From assembly GCF_011764425.1 (NCBI RefSeq), contig NZ_BLPF01000001.1, forward strand, positions 62,001 to 126,000: a DNA stretch of 64,000 nt. Reading direction: 5' to 3'. The DNA is from Phytohabitans houttuyneae. GTDB taxonomy: Bacteria > Actinomycetota > Actinomycetes > Mycobacteriales > Micromonosporaceae. The notes under the pieces are model-generated. The model ran no database searches. It was not told where the DNA came from and was given only the letters and a program-made list of their open reading frames with translations. Positions 20,288 to 29,150 of the stretch are shown one piece after another (within the stretch, counting starts at the first letter, position 1; each line of letters begins with the position of its first letter). Both the position numbers and the translations under genes were made by a program.

Positions 20288-21141
20288 CACAGCTCCTTCG
20301 TAAACCAGTGGTGCGCGTACGGCTCGTCGTTGAAGGCGGGCACCTCCCGGTAGCCGGCGGACCGGTACAGGGCGATCGCCTCGGTCAGGGCGCGGTTGGT
20401 CTCCAGGCGCAGCGTGCCGACCCCGCGGGCGCGCGCGGTCGCCTCCAGCTCGGCCAGCAGCCGCCGGCCCAGGCCGAGGCCGCGTACGGACGGGGCGACC
20501 CACATCCGCTTCACCGCCGCCCACGAATCGTGCACGCGCAGCGCGGCGCAGCCGACCGGCTCGGTGTGGAGGGTGGCCACCAGCAGCAGCGCGCCGTCGG
20601 CCGGGATGCTGCGGGACGGGTCGAAGCCGGTGTCGAAGCGGGCGGCGAGCTCGGCCACGTACGCCGCGACGCACGCGCGGGCCTCGGGCGCCTGGGGGTC
20701 GGTCTCCGCCACGCGGACCATCGACGCGACGAGGAGGCGCTCGACCTCACCCATCGCGGCCACCAGCCGGCCGCGCTGCGCCTCGTCGAGCGGGGTGAGG
20801 ATGTCGGTGGCGAGATCGTCGGAACGGCGGTCGAGCTCGTCCCGCTCGGCGGCGCCGGCCGGGGTCAGCCGGACCGTGCGGACCCGCCCGTCGTCCGCGG
20901 CGGTGACCTCGACGAGCCCGTCGGCGCGCAGGGCGGCGAGCAGGCGGCTCAGGTAGCCGGAGTCCAGGTCGAGCCGGGCCCGCAGCGCGCGGACCTCGCT
21001 CCCCCCGTCGCCGACCTCCCAGAGCACGCGGCACTGGCCGAGCGGGCGGCCGCGGGCGAGGTAGGCGTCGTCGAGCGCGCCGATCCGCTGGGTGACGGTG
21101 CGGTTGAAGCGCCGCACCCGCTCCACCAGCGAGGAGTCCAT
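20287..21141 (-). CDS. MarR-GNAT fusion regulator/acetyltransferase
   Basis: 284 residues. Residues ~1-140 are a MarR winged helix (LGQCRVLWEVGD, LDLDSGYLSRLLAALRADGL, DGRVRTVRLTPAG). Residues ~150-284 are a GNAT domain with the acetyl-CoA loop VRGLGLGRRLLAELE and the AIALYRSAGY block. Such fusions are common in actinobacteria and combine DNA binding with N-acetylation. A 10-bp perfect inverted repeat overlaps the start codon (separate entry), which fits autoregulation and also raises the chance of a leaderless transcript. It is coupled to the RraA-like gene downstream. Confidence 0.9.
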   Translation of the reverse strand: MDSSLVERVRRFNRTVTQRIGALDDAYLARGRPLGQCRVLWEVGDGGSEVRALRARLDLDSGYLSRLLAALRADGLVEVTAADDGRVRTVRLTPAGAAERDELDRRSDDLATDILTPLDEAQRGRLVAAMGEVERLLVASMVRVAETDPQAPEARACVAAYVAELAARFDTGFDPSRSIPADGALLLVATLHTEPVGCAALRVHDSWAAVKRMWVAPSVRGLGLGRRLLAELEATARARGVGTLRLETNRALTEAIALYRSAGYREVPAFNDEPYAHHWFTKEL

Positions 21142-21163
21142 TCTCTGACCTTAGTCAGAGAAT
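21140..21163. promoter_or_regulatory. Perfect palindrome over the marR-GNAT start codon
   Basis: Arms ATTCTCTGAC and GTCAGAGAAT are exact reverse complements separated by CTTA. The left arm overlaps the start codon of the minus-strand MarR-GNAT gene (21141-21139). This is the size and symmetry of a MarR operator. Confidence 0.65.
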
Positions 21164-21189
21164 CCTGCGAAAAGCCAGAGGCAGCTGTC

Positions 21190-21295
21190 TTCCCGGGTCC
21201 GCGTCAGCTGCGGACCGCCGCTCCCGCCGGAGACCGCGCAGGCCGGCGGCTCGCAGCGCTCGCCGAAACCCCCGGCCTCCGCTGCCACGCCCGCG
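21190..21295 (-). repeat. Repeat family C copy
   Basis: Minus-strand copy of the element also found near 17020-17100 and 34008-34075. It carries the GCTCCCGC...GGCGGCTCG...CGCTCGCCG...CCTCCGCTGCC pattern and a GTCCGC/GCGGAC inverted pair at its left end. It fills the gap between the YfhO-like gene and the MarR-GNAT promoter. Confidence 0.5.
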
Positions 21296-21318
21296 CGGCA
21301 AGACCGCGACCACCCGAT

Positions 21319-24222
21319 CTACGGCGTCGGGTCTTCGCGGGGTCGCGGTGGCCGCTGCACCGGAAGGGTCGGCCGGCGGCGGCGCAGCCACCACCACTCG
21401 GCGAGGACGGCGAGCAGCAGGAGCGCGCCGGTGGCGACGGTCAACCAGCGGCCCAGGTCGTGGCCGCGCGGCGCGTACCTGAAGTGCACGGTGTGCGCAC
21501 CCGCCGGCACCGCCACCGCCGCCAGGCCGTGGTCGGCGCGGACCAGGTCGGCCGCCTTGCCGTCGACGGTCACCTGCCACGTCGGCTGGATCGCGTCGGC
21601 GAGCACCAGGTAGCCGGCGCCCTCCGCCTCGACCGCCACCTCCATGTCGTCGAAGCCGTCCTGCACCCACCGCACCTGCGCCGGCTGGCCGGTCGCGGCC
21701 GGGCCGTCGCGGTCGAGCAGCACCTCGTCCGGCGCGACGGTGCCGGCGGCGAGGCGCTCGAGCCGGCGTTCGCCGGAGGGCTCCACCGTGGCGTGCGACG
21801 CCCACCGCACGCGGGGCATGGCGCGGGTCCGCTCGTAGATGACCGCCTTGTCCGCGTAGACAAGCCGCAGGCCGTCGTCGGCCGGGGCCACGACGGACAG
21901 CGCCGGCTTGCCCGCGCGACCGGCCACCGCCATCGCCGGCCCGTCGCGGAGGGTGATCTCCGCGGTCAGCGGGCCGCGCGCGCCCTCGCCGGCCACCGGG
22001 ATGAAGAACGGCTTGCCCGCGGCGATGCCGCGGTCGTAGCGCTCGGCCTCCGCGACGACGGTGCCGGCCGCGTCCTTCACGACGATCCCGATCCGGGTAC
22101 GGCGCGTCTGGCGGATGCCCGGCGTGACCGGCGTGACGGCGATGGCGCGCAGCGGGCCGCCACCCGGCACGGCGACGCTCACCGCCTGTCCGGGCTGCAG
22201 GCGCACCTCACCGCCGTCGCCCGCGTCCACCCGCTGCGTGCCGTACGGCACGAGCTGCGGCGGCGTCACGTAGTGGGTCACGCTCACCCGGTCAAGGATG
22301 GGGCTGGTCGGCGGGTTTCCGCCTTCGAGCGGCTCGGTGCGCAGGTACGTGGCGGGCTTGGGCGGCGGGCTGAACTGCCGCCCCGGCATCGCCTCCAGCA
22401 GCTCGCCGAACCGCTCGTCCACAAAGGAGTGTCCGTGCAGCGCGCGCAGCTTGTGCTGCATGTGTATGCCGCCGAACAGCGCGTTGTTGCTGCCGAACCA
22501 CCGCTCGTGCCCCAGGTGCCCGGCCAGGTACGTGTGCACCCCGGTCACCGGGTAGAAGGTCTCCCGCTCGGTGCGCGGGTAGTACGGCCGTACCCAGATC
22601 AGGGCCTGGACCGCGATGAGCATCGGGATGAGCGCGGCGACCGCCACCCGGAAGGTGACCCGCCGCGGGCCCCACCACAGCAGCATGGCGCACGCCACGG
22701 CGACCCCGACGAACGCCAGCCCCTGCAGCACCTCCTCGTTGAGCTGGCCGACGTAGTGGCCGCCACGCATGGAGACGCGGTCCCGGTTGGCGTCGTACGC
22801 GAACTGGCGCCCCGCGAGGTAGACGGCGACGCCGCCCGCGGCGACCACCGCCCACACGGCCACGCCGTAGAGCTTGCGGGCGTGCGCGGTGGCTTCGCGG
22901 CGGCGGCGCAGCAGCACCTCGAAGCCGACCGCGGCGAGCATCGCGACGAGGAAGCCGAAGATGCTCCGGGCCCGCTCGACGGAGTTGTCGGAGAAGAGGT
23001 AGGGCAGCTTCTGCAGCAGCCACAGCAGCGGCCCGCCGCTGAAGACCACGATGCCCCAGAAAAGCGTGGCGCCGACGAGGAACGGCCACGTGGCCCGCGG
23101 CAGCACCGCGCGGCCGGAACGGGCCAGCGCGATCGCGGCGACGGCGAGCACGAGGACGGCCGCACCGACGTACGAGACCTCCTCCAGGAAGATCCGCACG
23201 TGGTAGTAGTTCGGCGGGTTGGCCGGGTCGGTGGTGCCGAACGCGTACGGCGCGATCGTGGTCAGCAGCAGGTCGAACGGGATGTGCTGGTCCGAGGTCT
23301 GCTCCCGGCCGCGCACGAGCACCGTGGACATCACGCTCGCCCACGGCACGAGCTGGGCCGCCACGAGCAGCACGCCGGCGACCACGCCACCGGCGGCGAG
23401 CGAGAGCGTGGCCGCTATCCGGCGCGGGGCGCCCGGATTCTCCGCCAGCGCGCGCACGACGAGGTAGAACGCGCCGGTGAACAGCGCGTACCCGGTGATG
23501 GCCGGAAAGCCGCCGAGCAGCAGCGCCGCCACCACCAGCGCGACGAGCGCCAGCTCGCGGACGCGGCGATGTCGCACCACCCGCTCCAGCGCCCAGAAGA
23601 GCGCCGGGATGAACGCGGCCACCCGCGACTGCGGCCAGTTGGTCCACACCACCATGAACGCGCTCGTGGCGTACGCGAGGCCGCCGACGAGCGCCGCCGC
23701 CCGGCCCAGGCGCAGCAGCCGTAAGAACAGGTACGCCCCGCCGACCGCCACCAGGATCTCGAGCAGCTTGACGAACGCGGGTGCCAGCCACGCCGGCAGG
23801 AACCAGAACGGCAGCGCCACCGGAGAGGCCAGCCCCGGGTTTGTCGTACCGGCGAGCGGCGTACCGCCCATCACGTACGGGTTCCACGACGGGTACTCGC
23901 CGTCACGCACCGCGTCGCCGAACAGTCCAGCGGTGGGGATCGCGCCGTCGACGGTGTCGCCGAGGTCGAGCGTCTGCTGCCCGATGTCGCGGAACTGCCC
24001 GTCCGTGTACGGGCTGACGTGGTTGAGCAACCCCGTCTCGACGAGCGACGTGCGCCCCCACAGCGGCGAGCCGATGCCGAGCACCGCGAACGCGGCGATG
24101 GCGACCACGACCGCGCACACGACCGGATCGGGGAGGCGCCGCCACCAGCGCGCCGGGCGGTCAGGCGGCGGGGCGGACGGGGTGTCGGTGCGCTCGACAG
24201 CGCCAATCGTGGTGGTGGCCAT
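21319..24222 (-). CDS. YfhO-like multi-span membrane protein (intact paralogue)
   Basis: 967 residues in one frame. A cytoplasmic N-terminus (MATTTIGAVERTDTPSAPPP) precedes about a dozen hydrophobic segments with WNPYVMGG, VVWTNWPQSRVAAFIPALFW and PRTERETFYPVTG, then a beta-rich exoplasmic part with VRWASHATVEPSG and a final span near residue 930. It is a full-length paralogue of the frameshifted gene at 582-3501, and the resemblance includes the C-terminal motif ADHGLAAVAVPAGAH. YfhO proteins take part in glycosylation of cell-envelope polymers. Here the copy stands alone with a 56-bp gap to the kinase gene, which reads in the same direction. Confidence 0.8.
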   Translation of the reverse strand: MATTTIGAVERTDTPSAPPPDRPARWWRRLPDPVVCAVVVAIAAFAVLGIGSPLWGRTSLVETGLLNHVSPYTDGQFRDIGQQTLDLGDTVDGAIPTAGLFGDAVRDGEYPSWNPYVMGGTPLAGTTNPGLASPVALPFWFLPAWLAPAFVKLLEILVAVGGAYLFLRLLRLGRAAALVGGLAYATSAFMVVWTNWPQSRVAAFIPALFWALERVVRHRRVRELALVALVVAALLLGGFPAITGYALFTGAFYLVVRALAENPGAPRRIAATLSLAAGGVVAGVLLVAAQLVPWASVMSTVLVRGREQTSDQHIPFDLLLTTIAPYAFGTTDPANPPNYYHVRIFLEEVSYVGAAVLVLAVAAIALARSGRAVLPRATWPFLVGATLFWGIVVFSGGPLLWLLQKLPYLFSDNSVERARSIFGFLVAMLAAVGFEVLLRRRREATAHARKLYGVAVWAVVAAGGVAVYLAGRQFAYDANRDRVSMRGGHYVGQLNEEVLQGLAFVGVAVACAMLLWWGPRRVTFRVAVAALIPMLIAVQALIWVRPYYPRTERETFYPVTGVHTYLAGHLGHERWFGSNNALFGGIHMQHKLRALHGHSFVDERFGELLEAMPGRQFSPPPKPATYLRTEPLEGGNPPTSPILDRVSVTHYVTPPQLVPYGTQRVDAGDGGEVRLQPGQAVSVAVPGGGPLRAIAVTPVTPGIRQTRRTRIGIVVKDAAGTVVAEAERYDRGIAAGKPFFIPVAGEGARGPLTAEITLRDGPAMAVAGRAGKPALSVVAPADDGLRLVYADKAVIYERTRAMPRVRWASHATVEPSGERRLERLAAGTVAPDEVLLDRDGPAATGQPAQVRWVQDGFDDMEVAVEAEGAGYLVLADAIQPTWQVTVDGKAADLVRADHGLAAVAVPAGAHTVHFRYAPRGHDLGRWLTVATGALLLLAVLAEWWWLRRRRPTLPVQRPPRPREDPTP

Positions 24223-24278
24223 GTCGGCCGGGACGCTATCACGTCAAGCTGTACCGGCAGGTCCCGCCGGGCCGCCCG

Positions 24279-25739
24279 CTAACCGGTCGTGAGCGGCGTG
24301 GATTCGACGGCGGGCGGGGCGCTGCCCTCGGTGTCGTCGCCCGGCGGGCTGGGCTCGCCGGCACCGCCGCCCTCGCTCTCGCTCGTCTCCGGCGCGTCGG
24401 GCGAAGTGGTCTGCTCGTTCGACGGCGGCGGGGCCTCCTCGCTCTCCTCCGGCCCGCTCGTGCCCTCCCCGCCCGTCGGCGCCTGGCTCGGCGTCGCGCC
24501 GCCGCCGGTGTTGCGCGGGCGGTCCGGCTGCTCCTGCCCGGCCGGCTGGCTCGTGGAGCTGCCCGGCGTCGCGGAAGGCGCGGTCGTGGTGCCGCCGTCG
24601 GCCGGCGGGTTGTTGCCGTCCGGCAGGAAGAGCACAAGCGCCAGCAGGACGAGCAGGCCGGCGCCGGCGACCACGCCCGCGATGGTCGCGTTCCGGCGCT
24701 TGTTGCCGCCGCCGGCCGGCCGCAGTGGCCGCAGTGCGCCCGTCTCCCGCAGCGGGACGGGTGCGACCGGCACCGTGGCCCGCCCGCCGCCGGTACGCCC
24801 GTTGGCGCCCACGGCCATCGGCGCGGTCGCCTCCGGGTCGTCACCGGGCACCATCTCCGCCGTCGACTCCAGCCCGCCCGCACCGACCGCGGACAGCGCC
24901 GCCGCGGCGAACGAGGCGCCGCCGCGGTACCGGTCGGCCGGGTCCTTCTCCAGAGCGCGGAGCACGACCGCGCGCACCGCCGGCGGTACGTCAGCGGGCA
25001 GCTCGGGCGGCGGCGTGTCCAGGTGCATCATCGCGATCGCGACCGGGTTGTCCCCCATGAACGGCGGGTGCCCGGCCAGCGCGTGGTACGCGACCGCGCC
25101 CAGCGCGTACACGTCGGTGGCCGCCGAGACGGGCTGCTGGCGGGCCTGCTCGGGAGCCATGTAGAGCGCGGTGCCGAGCACGGCCGCGTTGGTGCCGGTG
25201 ACGCTGGTGACGGCCGCCGACCGGGCCACGCCGAAGTCCAGCAGCACCACGCTCCCGTTCGGCCGCAGCAGCAGGTTGCTGGGCTTCACGTCGCGGTGGA
25301 CGATGCCGCCCTCGTGCACCGCGTCGAGCGCGCGGGCCGCCTCGGACACGATCCGCATGGTTTCGGCGGCGGGCAGCCGCTCCTCGCGGGCCAGCCGTTC
25401 GGACAGCGGCTCGCCGTCGACGAACTCCATCACCAGGTACGTGGCGCGGGTGCCCTCGGGCAGCTCGCAGTCGCCACGGTCGTACACCTGTACGACGCCG
25501 GGATGGCGCACGGCGGCGAGCATCCGCGACTCGGCGAGGAAGCGCGCCCCGAAGCCGGGGTCGGCGGAAAGGCTGGGCAGCAGCACCTTGACCGCGACGG
25601 TGCGGCCAAGGGCGAGGTCGGTGGCCCGCCACACGTCGCCCATCCCACCGGTGGCGACGCGCTCCTCGAGGCGGTATCGGTCGTCGAGGGACACTCCGGA
25701 ACGCAGCACGGTCCCCTCCCTACCCAGAACCGGCGACAT
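24279..25739 (-). CDS. Transmembrane Ser/Thr protein kinase (PASTA-less)
   Basis: 486 residues. Residues ~20-280 form a Hanks-type kinase: VATGGMGDVWRA (P-loop), VAVKVLLP (Lys), HRDVKPSNLLL (catalytic Asp), LDFGVARS (DFG) and GTALYMAPEQ. A juxtamembrane stretch leads to one membrane span (GVVAGAGLLVLLALVLFL) near residue 360, followed by a ~120-residue extracytoplasmic tail rich in Pro, Ser, Thr, Gly and Glu with no PASTA repeats. Such kinases phosphorylate cell-envelope and division proteins, and the disordered tail may contact the wall. The start at 25739 is the first ATG; an in-frame start about 12 codons later (VLRSG) is possible. Confidence 0.92.
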   Translation of the reverse strand: MSPVLGREGTVLRSGVSLDDRYRLEERVATGGMGDVWRATDLALGRTVAVKVLLPSLSADPGFGARFLAESRMLAAVRHPGVVQVYDRGDCELPEGTRATYLVMEFVDGEPLSERLAREERLPAAETMRIVSEAARALDAVHEGGIVHRDVKPSNLLLRPNGSVVLLDFGVARSAAVTSVTGTNAAVLGTALYMAPEQARQQPVSAATDVYALGAVAYHALAGHPPFMGDNPVAIAMMHLDTPPPELPADVPPAVRAVVLRALEKDPADRYRGGASFAAAALSAVGAGGLESTAEMVPGDDPEATAPMAVGANGRTGGGRATVPVAPVPLRETGALRPLRPAGGGNKRRNATIAGVVAGAGLLVLLALVLFLPDGNNPPADGGTTTAPSATPGSSTSQPAGQEQPDRPRNTGGGATPSQAPTGGEGTSGPEESEEAPPPSNEQTTSPDAPETSESEGGGAGEPSPPGDDTEGSAPPAVESTPLTTG

Positions 25740-25828
25740 CCATCCATGGCGAATGGTCTTCGACTCCGCGCCGGCAACAGCTCACCGCTCAGCAACGCGG
25801 TCACCAGTCCCTTCCAGGACTGCTGAAC

Positions 25829-26658
25829 TCAGGCGCGGCGCCACCGCTCCGGGTCGGCGAGCAGCTCGTTCATCGACCCGGAGCGGAACGGCTCCACCGC
25901 CACCTCGGCCCCGTCGAAGCCGGCCGCCCGGATCGCCGCGTGCAGGGCGGCGTCATGGCGCGCGGCATCCACGAGGTGCGGGTCGACTTCGAGACGCGCG
26001 GTCGCGCCGAGGTCCCGTACCCGGACATTATGGACGTGATGGGCGGCGAGCAAGCGGCGCGCGGCGGCCTCCGCGCGCTCCACCCGGGCCAGCCGGGCCG
26101 GTGTGATCGAAACGCCGTAGGCGATGCGGCTGGACAGGCACGCGGCGGCGGGCTTGTCCGCGGTCCGCAGGTCCCAGGCCCGCGCGACGGCGCGGACCGC
26201 CGCCTTGTCCAAACCAAGATCAGCCAATGGGGTACGCGCGCCGCGCTCGGCCGCCGCCCGGATGCCGGGCCGGAAGCCCGCGGCGATGTCGGAGGCGTTC
26301 GTGCCGGTGGCCACCTCGTCGAACCCATGCTCCGCCGCCACCCGCCGCGCGGTGTCCAGCAGCGTGCTCTTGCAGAAGTAGCAGCGGCGCGGCCCGTTTT
26401 CCCGGTAGCCCGCCACGTCCATCTCGCGCGTCTCCACCGCGTAGTGCGTGACGCCCAGCCGCGCGCAGAACTCTGCCGCCTCGGCCACCTCCGCCCCGGC
26501 ACCGCGGGCGAGACCGCCGTGACGGCCGCCACGCCGCCGGGGCCCAGCGCACGCGCCGCGGCGGCCAGGACCACGCTGGAGTCGACGCCGCCGGAGAACG
26601 CCACCAGCGTCCGGCCGTATCCTGCGATTTCGGTGACCAGGCGGTCGGAGGGCAGCAT
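25829..26658 (-). CDS. larE: LarE, ATP-dependent sulfur transferase of nickel-pincer nucleotide synthesis, one apparent frameshift
   Basis: 276 residues once corrected, the family-typical length. The PP-loop motif VAFSGGVDSSVVL lies near residue 20, followed by RRCYFCKSTLLDT (CxxC), ATGTNASDIAAGFRPG and KPAAACLSSRIAYG (third Cys). LarE adenylates the dicarboxylate made by LarB and inserts sulfur. Three conserved cysteines point to the variant reported to use an iron-sulfur cluster rather than sacrificing a protein cysteine (inference from motif). The frame breaks at CCCC 26494-26497 between VTAVSPAVPG and AEVAEAAEFC. Its ATG at 26658 overlaps the ATG of larB on the other strand. Confidence 0.88.
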
Positions 26659-27352
26659 GACTGAACGGTACCCAACGGGGAGCGGAGCGGAGATCGCGGA
26701 TCTCGGTTTCGCCCGCCTCGACCTGCAGCGCGCCGCGCGCACCGGCGACCCGGAGGTGGTCTTCGGCCGGGGCAAGACGCCGTCGCAGGTGGTCGCGGCG
26801 CTGGCCGCGCTGCACGAGGCGCACCCCGAGGGAGCCGTGCTCGCCACCCGCCTCGACGATGACGCGCTCGCCCTGTGCCGGGCCGAGCTGCCCGACGCCG
26901 ACCTGGACGAGGTGGCCCGGACGGCGGTGCTGGGCAAGCCGCGCACCTCCCAGGGCCGGGTCGCGGTCGTCGGCGCCGGCACGGCCGACCTGCCGGTCGT
27001 CCGCGAGTGCGTCACGACGGTACGCGTCTTCGGCGCCGACCCCGACCTGATCGTCGACGTGGGCGTCGCCGGCTTGCACCGCCTGCTCGCCCAGCGCGAC
27101 CGCATCGACTCGGCCGACGTGGTCGTCGCCGTGGCCGGCATGGAGGCCGCTCTCCCCTCGGTGATCGGCGGCCTGACGGGCGCGCCACTGATCGCGGTGC
27201 CCACGAGCGTCGGGTACGGCTGGCACCTGGACGGCCTCACCGCCTGGCTGGCAACGCTCAACAGCTGCGCGCCCGGCGTGCTGACCGTCAACGTCGACAA
27301 CGGCTTCGGCGCCGGCGTGGCCGCCGCCCGAATCGCCCGGCGCGCCCGGTGA
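26657..27352 (+). CDS. larB: LarB, pyridinium carboxylase/hydrolase of nickel-pincer nucleotide synthesis
   Basis: 231 residues. It starts with the short conserved LGFARLDLQRAAR and PEVVFGRGKTPSQVV segment, continues into a PurE-like domain (VAVVGAGTADLPVVREC, VVVAVAGMEAALPSVIGGL, VPTSVGYG) and closes with NVDNGFGAGVAAA. LarB carboxylates nicotinic acid adenine dinucleotide and hydrolyses its phosphoanhydride, the first step of the cofactor pathway. The stop overlaps the GTG of larC (GTGA), so translation is coupled. The start codon at 26657 overlaps that of larE on the opposite strand. Confidence 0.93.
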   Translation: MTERYPTGSGAEIADLGFARLDLQRAARTGDPEVVFGRGKTPSQVVAALAALHEAHPEGAVLATRLDDDALALCRAELPDADLDEVARTAVLGKPRTSQGRVAVVGAGTADLPVVRECVTTVRVFGADPDLIVDVGVAGLHRLLAQRDRIDSADVVVAVAGMEAALPSVIGGLTGAPLIAVPTSVGYGWHLDGLTAWLATLNSCAPGVLTVNVDNGFGAGVAAARIARRAR

Positions 27353-28566
27353 GCGCCGCACGTGTCTTGTGGGTCGACGCCTCCAACGGCGCGGCCGGCG
27401 ACATGCTGCTTGCCGCGCTGCTCGACGCGGGCGCCTCGCTCGACACCGTGCGCGCCGGCCTGGCGCGCCTCGGCGTGCCGGTGGCCGTCGACGTGACCGC
27501 GGTACGCCGCCACGGCTTCCGCGCCGCGCACGTGCGGGTGGACGCGCCGGAGACGGATGTCCACCGTGGACTGTCCGATGTGCTCGCCGTGCTCTCCCGC
27601 CTGGATGGGCCGGCACACGACTTCGCGGCCGGCGTCTTCACCCGGCTCGCCGAGGCGGAGGCGCGCGTACACGGCTCCACGGTGGACGAGGTGCACTTCC
27701 ACGAGGTCGGCGCGCTCGACGCGATCGCCGACGTGGCGGGCTGCGCGCTGGCCCTGCACGACCTGGGCCTGCTGGACGCCCCGTCCCGCGTGGTGTCGCC
27801 GGTCGCGGTCGGCTCCGGCACGGTACGCACCGCGCACGGCCCGCTGCCCGTACCCGCGCCCGCCGTCGTCGAGCTCCTGACCGCCGCCGGCGCCCCGCTG
27901 GCCGCGCACACCGCCACGATGGAGCTGTGCACGCCCACCGGCGCCGCGCTGCTGACGGCGCTGGCCACGGCGTGGGGCCCGCCGCCGGCGATGACCCCGT
28001 CGGCGGTGGGCGTGGGCGCCGGTACCGCCGACCCGCCCGGCCACGCCAACGTGCTCCGCGTGCTCGCCGGCACCACCGCCGCACAGGCCGCCGCGGACTG
28101 GCAGGAGGGCGAGCTCTTCCAGGTCGAGGCCACAGTGGACGACCTCGACCCGCGGGTGTGGCCGGACCTGCTGGAGGAGCTGCGGTCGGTGGGCGCCGCG
28201 GACGCCTGGTGCGTACCCGCCCTGATGCGCAAGGGCCGCCCCGGCCAGGTGCTGACCGTGCTCGTGGACGCCGCCCGCCTGGACCTCGCCTGCCGCGTGG
28301 TCTACACCTGGACGACGACGCTCGGCGTCCGCGTCCACCCGGTGCGCCGCCGCGCCCTGCGCCGCGACTCGGTGACGGTCGAGGTGACCGGCGGCGCGGT
28401 GCGGGTCAAGCGCGCCTTCCTGGGCGCGGAGGTGGTGACGGCGCAGCCCGAGTACGACGACGCGCTGGCCGCCGCACGCACCGCCGGCGTGCCGGTCACG
28501 GCGGTCATCGACGCGGCCCGCGCCGCCGCTTCCCCGCAAGCCCCCGAGCCTGGCCCACGACACTGA
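27349..28566 (+). CDS. larC: LarC, nickel insertase of nickel-pincer nucleotide synthesis
   Basis: 405 residues from a GTG start overlapping the larB stop. Visible blocks are VLWVDASNGAAGDMLLAALL, EVHFHEVGALDAIADV (metal-rich segment), ELCTPTGAALL, SAVGVGAGTADPPGHANVLR and a C-terminal LFQVEATVDDLDPRVW with MRKGRPGQVL. LarC is a CTP-dependent cyclometallase that inserts nickel into the sulfurated nucleotide. In Lactiplantibacillus LarC is split and joined by ribosomal frameshifting; here it is one uninterrupted frame. With larE and larB it completes the cofactor pathway. Confidence 0.93.
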   Translation: MSAARVLWVDASNGAAGDMLLAALLDAGASLDTVRAGLARLGVPVAVDVTAVRRHGFRAAHVRVDAPETDVHRGLSDVLAVLSRLDGPAHDFAAGVFTRLAEAEARVHGSTVDEVHFHEVGALDAIADVAGCALALHDLGLLDAPSRVVSPVAVGSGTVRTAHGPLPVPAPAVVELLTAAGAPLAAHTATMELCTPTGAALLTALATAWGPPPAMTPSAVGVGAGTADPPGHANVLRVLAGTTAAQAAADWQEGELFQVEATVDDLDPRVWPDLLEELRSVGAADAWCVPALMRKGRPGQVLTVLVDAARLDLACRVVYTWTTTLGVRVHPVRRRALRRDSVTVEVTGGAVRVKRAFLGAEVVTAQPEYDDALAAARTAGVPVTAVIDAARAAASPQAPEPGPRH

Positions 28567-28577
28567 GGAGAAGCGCC

Positions 28578-29063
28578 GTGACGGCAACGGACACGTACGA
28601 GCGGTTCATCGCGCTCCTGGACGAGCACGGCGCGCGGTACCGGCTCATCGAGCACGCGCCCGAGGGACGCACCGAGCTGGTGAGCAAGCTACGCGGCAAC
28701 ACCCTTGCCGCGGCCGCCAAATGCCTGGTCATCATGGTGAAGCTGGGCAAGAAGACCACCCGGTACGTCCTCGCCGTCGTGCCCGGCGACGCCAAAGTGG
28801 ACATCGCCGCGGTGCGCGACCTGCTCGGCGGCACGTACGCGTCGTTCGCCTCGGCGGACAAGGCGGAGGCGCTCGCGGGCAGCGCCAGCGGCACGATCCT
28901 GCCGGTGAGCTTCCACCCCGACCTGGAGCTGATCGTGGACCCGGGCCTGGTCACCCACCCGGAGATCTTCTTCAACGCGGCCCGCCTGGACCGGTCGGTC
29001 GCCCTGGCCACCGACGACTACCTCCGCGTCGCCAACCCCCGCCTCACCCCGATCGCCGCCTGA
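28578..29063 (+). CDS. YbaK/EbsC-type aminoacyl-tRNA deacylase-like protein
   Basis: 161 residues from GTG 28578 with GAGGAG upstream. The YbaK/ProX core is visible: a RYRLIEHAPEGRT beta-hairpin, AAAAKCLVIMVKLGKKTTRYVLAVVPGD, and SGTILPVSFHPDLELIVDPGL. The family hydrolyses mischarged aminoacyl-tRNAs such as Cys-tRNA(Pro). It is only 11 bp after larC and on the same strand, so it probably shares the larBC transcript, although no functional link to the nickel cofactor is known to me. Confidence 0.82.
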   Translation: MTATDTYERFIALLDEHGARYRLIEHAPEGRTELVSKLRGNTLAAAAKCLVIMVKLGKKTTRYVLAVVPGDAKVDIAAVRDLLGGTYASFASADKAEALAGSASGTILPVSFHPDLELIVDPGLVTHPEIFFNAARLDRSVALATDDYLRVANPRLTPIAA

Positions 29064-29150
29064 TCAGCTCTTGCCAGACGATCATCACGCAGAGTAACGT
29101 CAACACTACCTGCCGCTGACCAGACAAGCTCCCAGCCCTGGGAGGCAGCA

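Noticed and set aside
16637-20353. 1238-codon open frame on the plus strand
   Set aside because: It runs antisense through the UbiB-like and RraA-like genes, has low-complexity Arg/Ala/Gly composition and no family motif; a GC-skew shadow.
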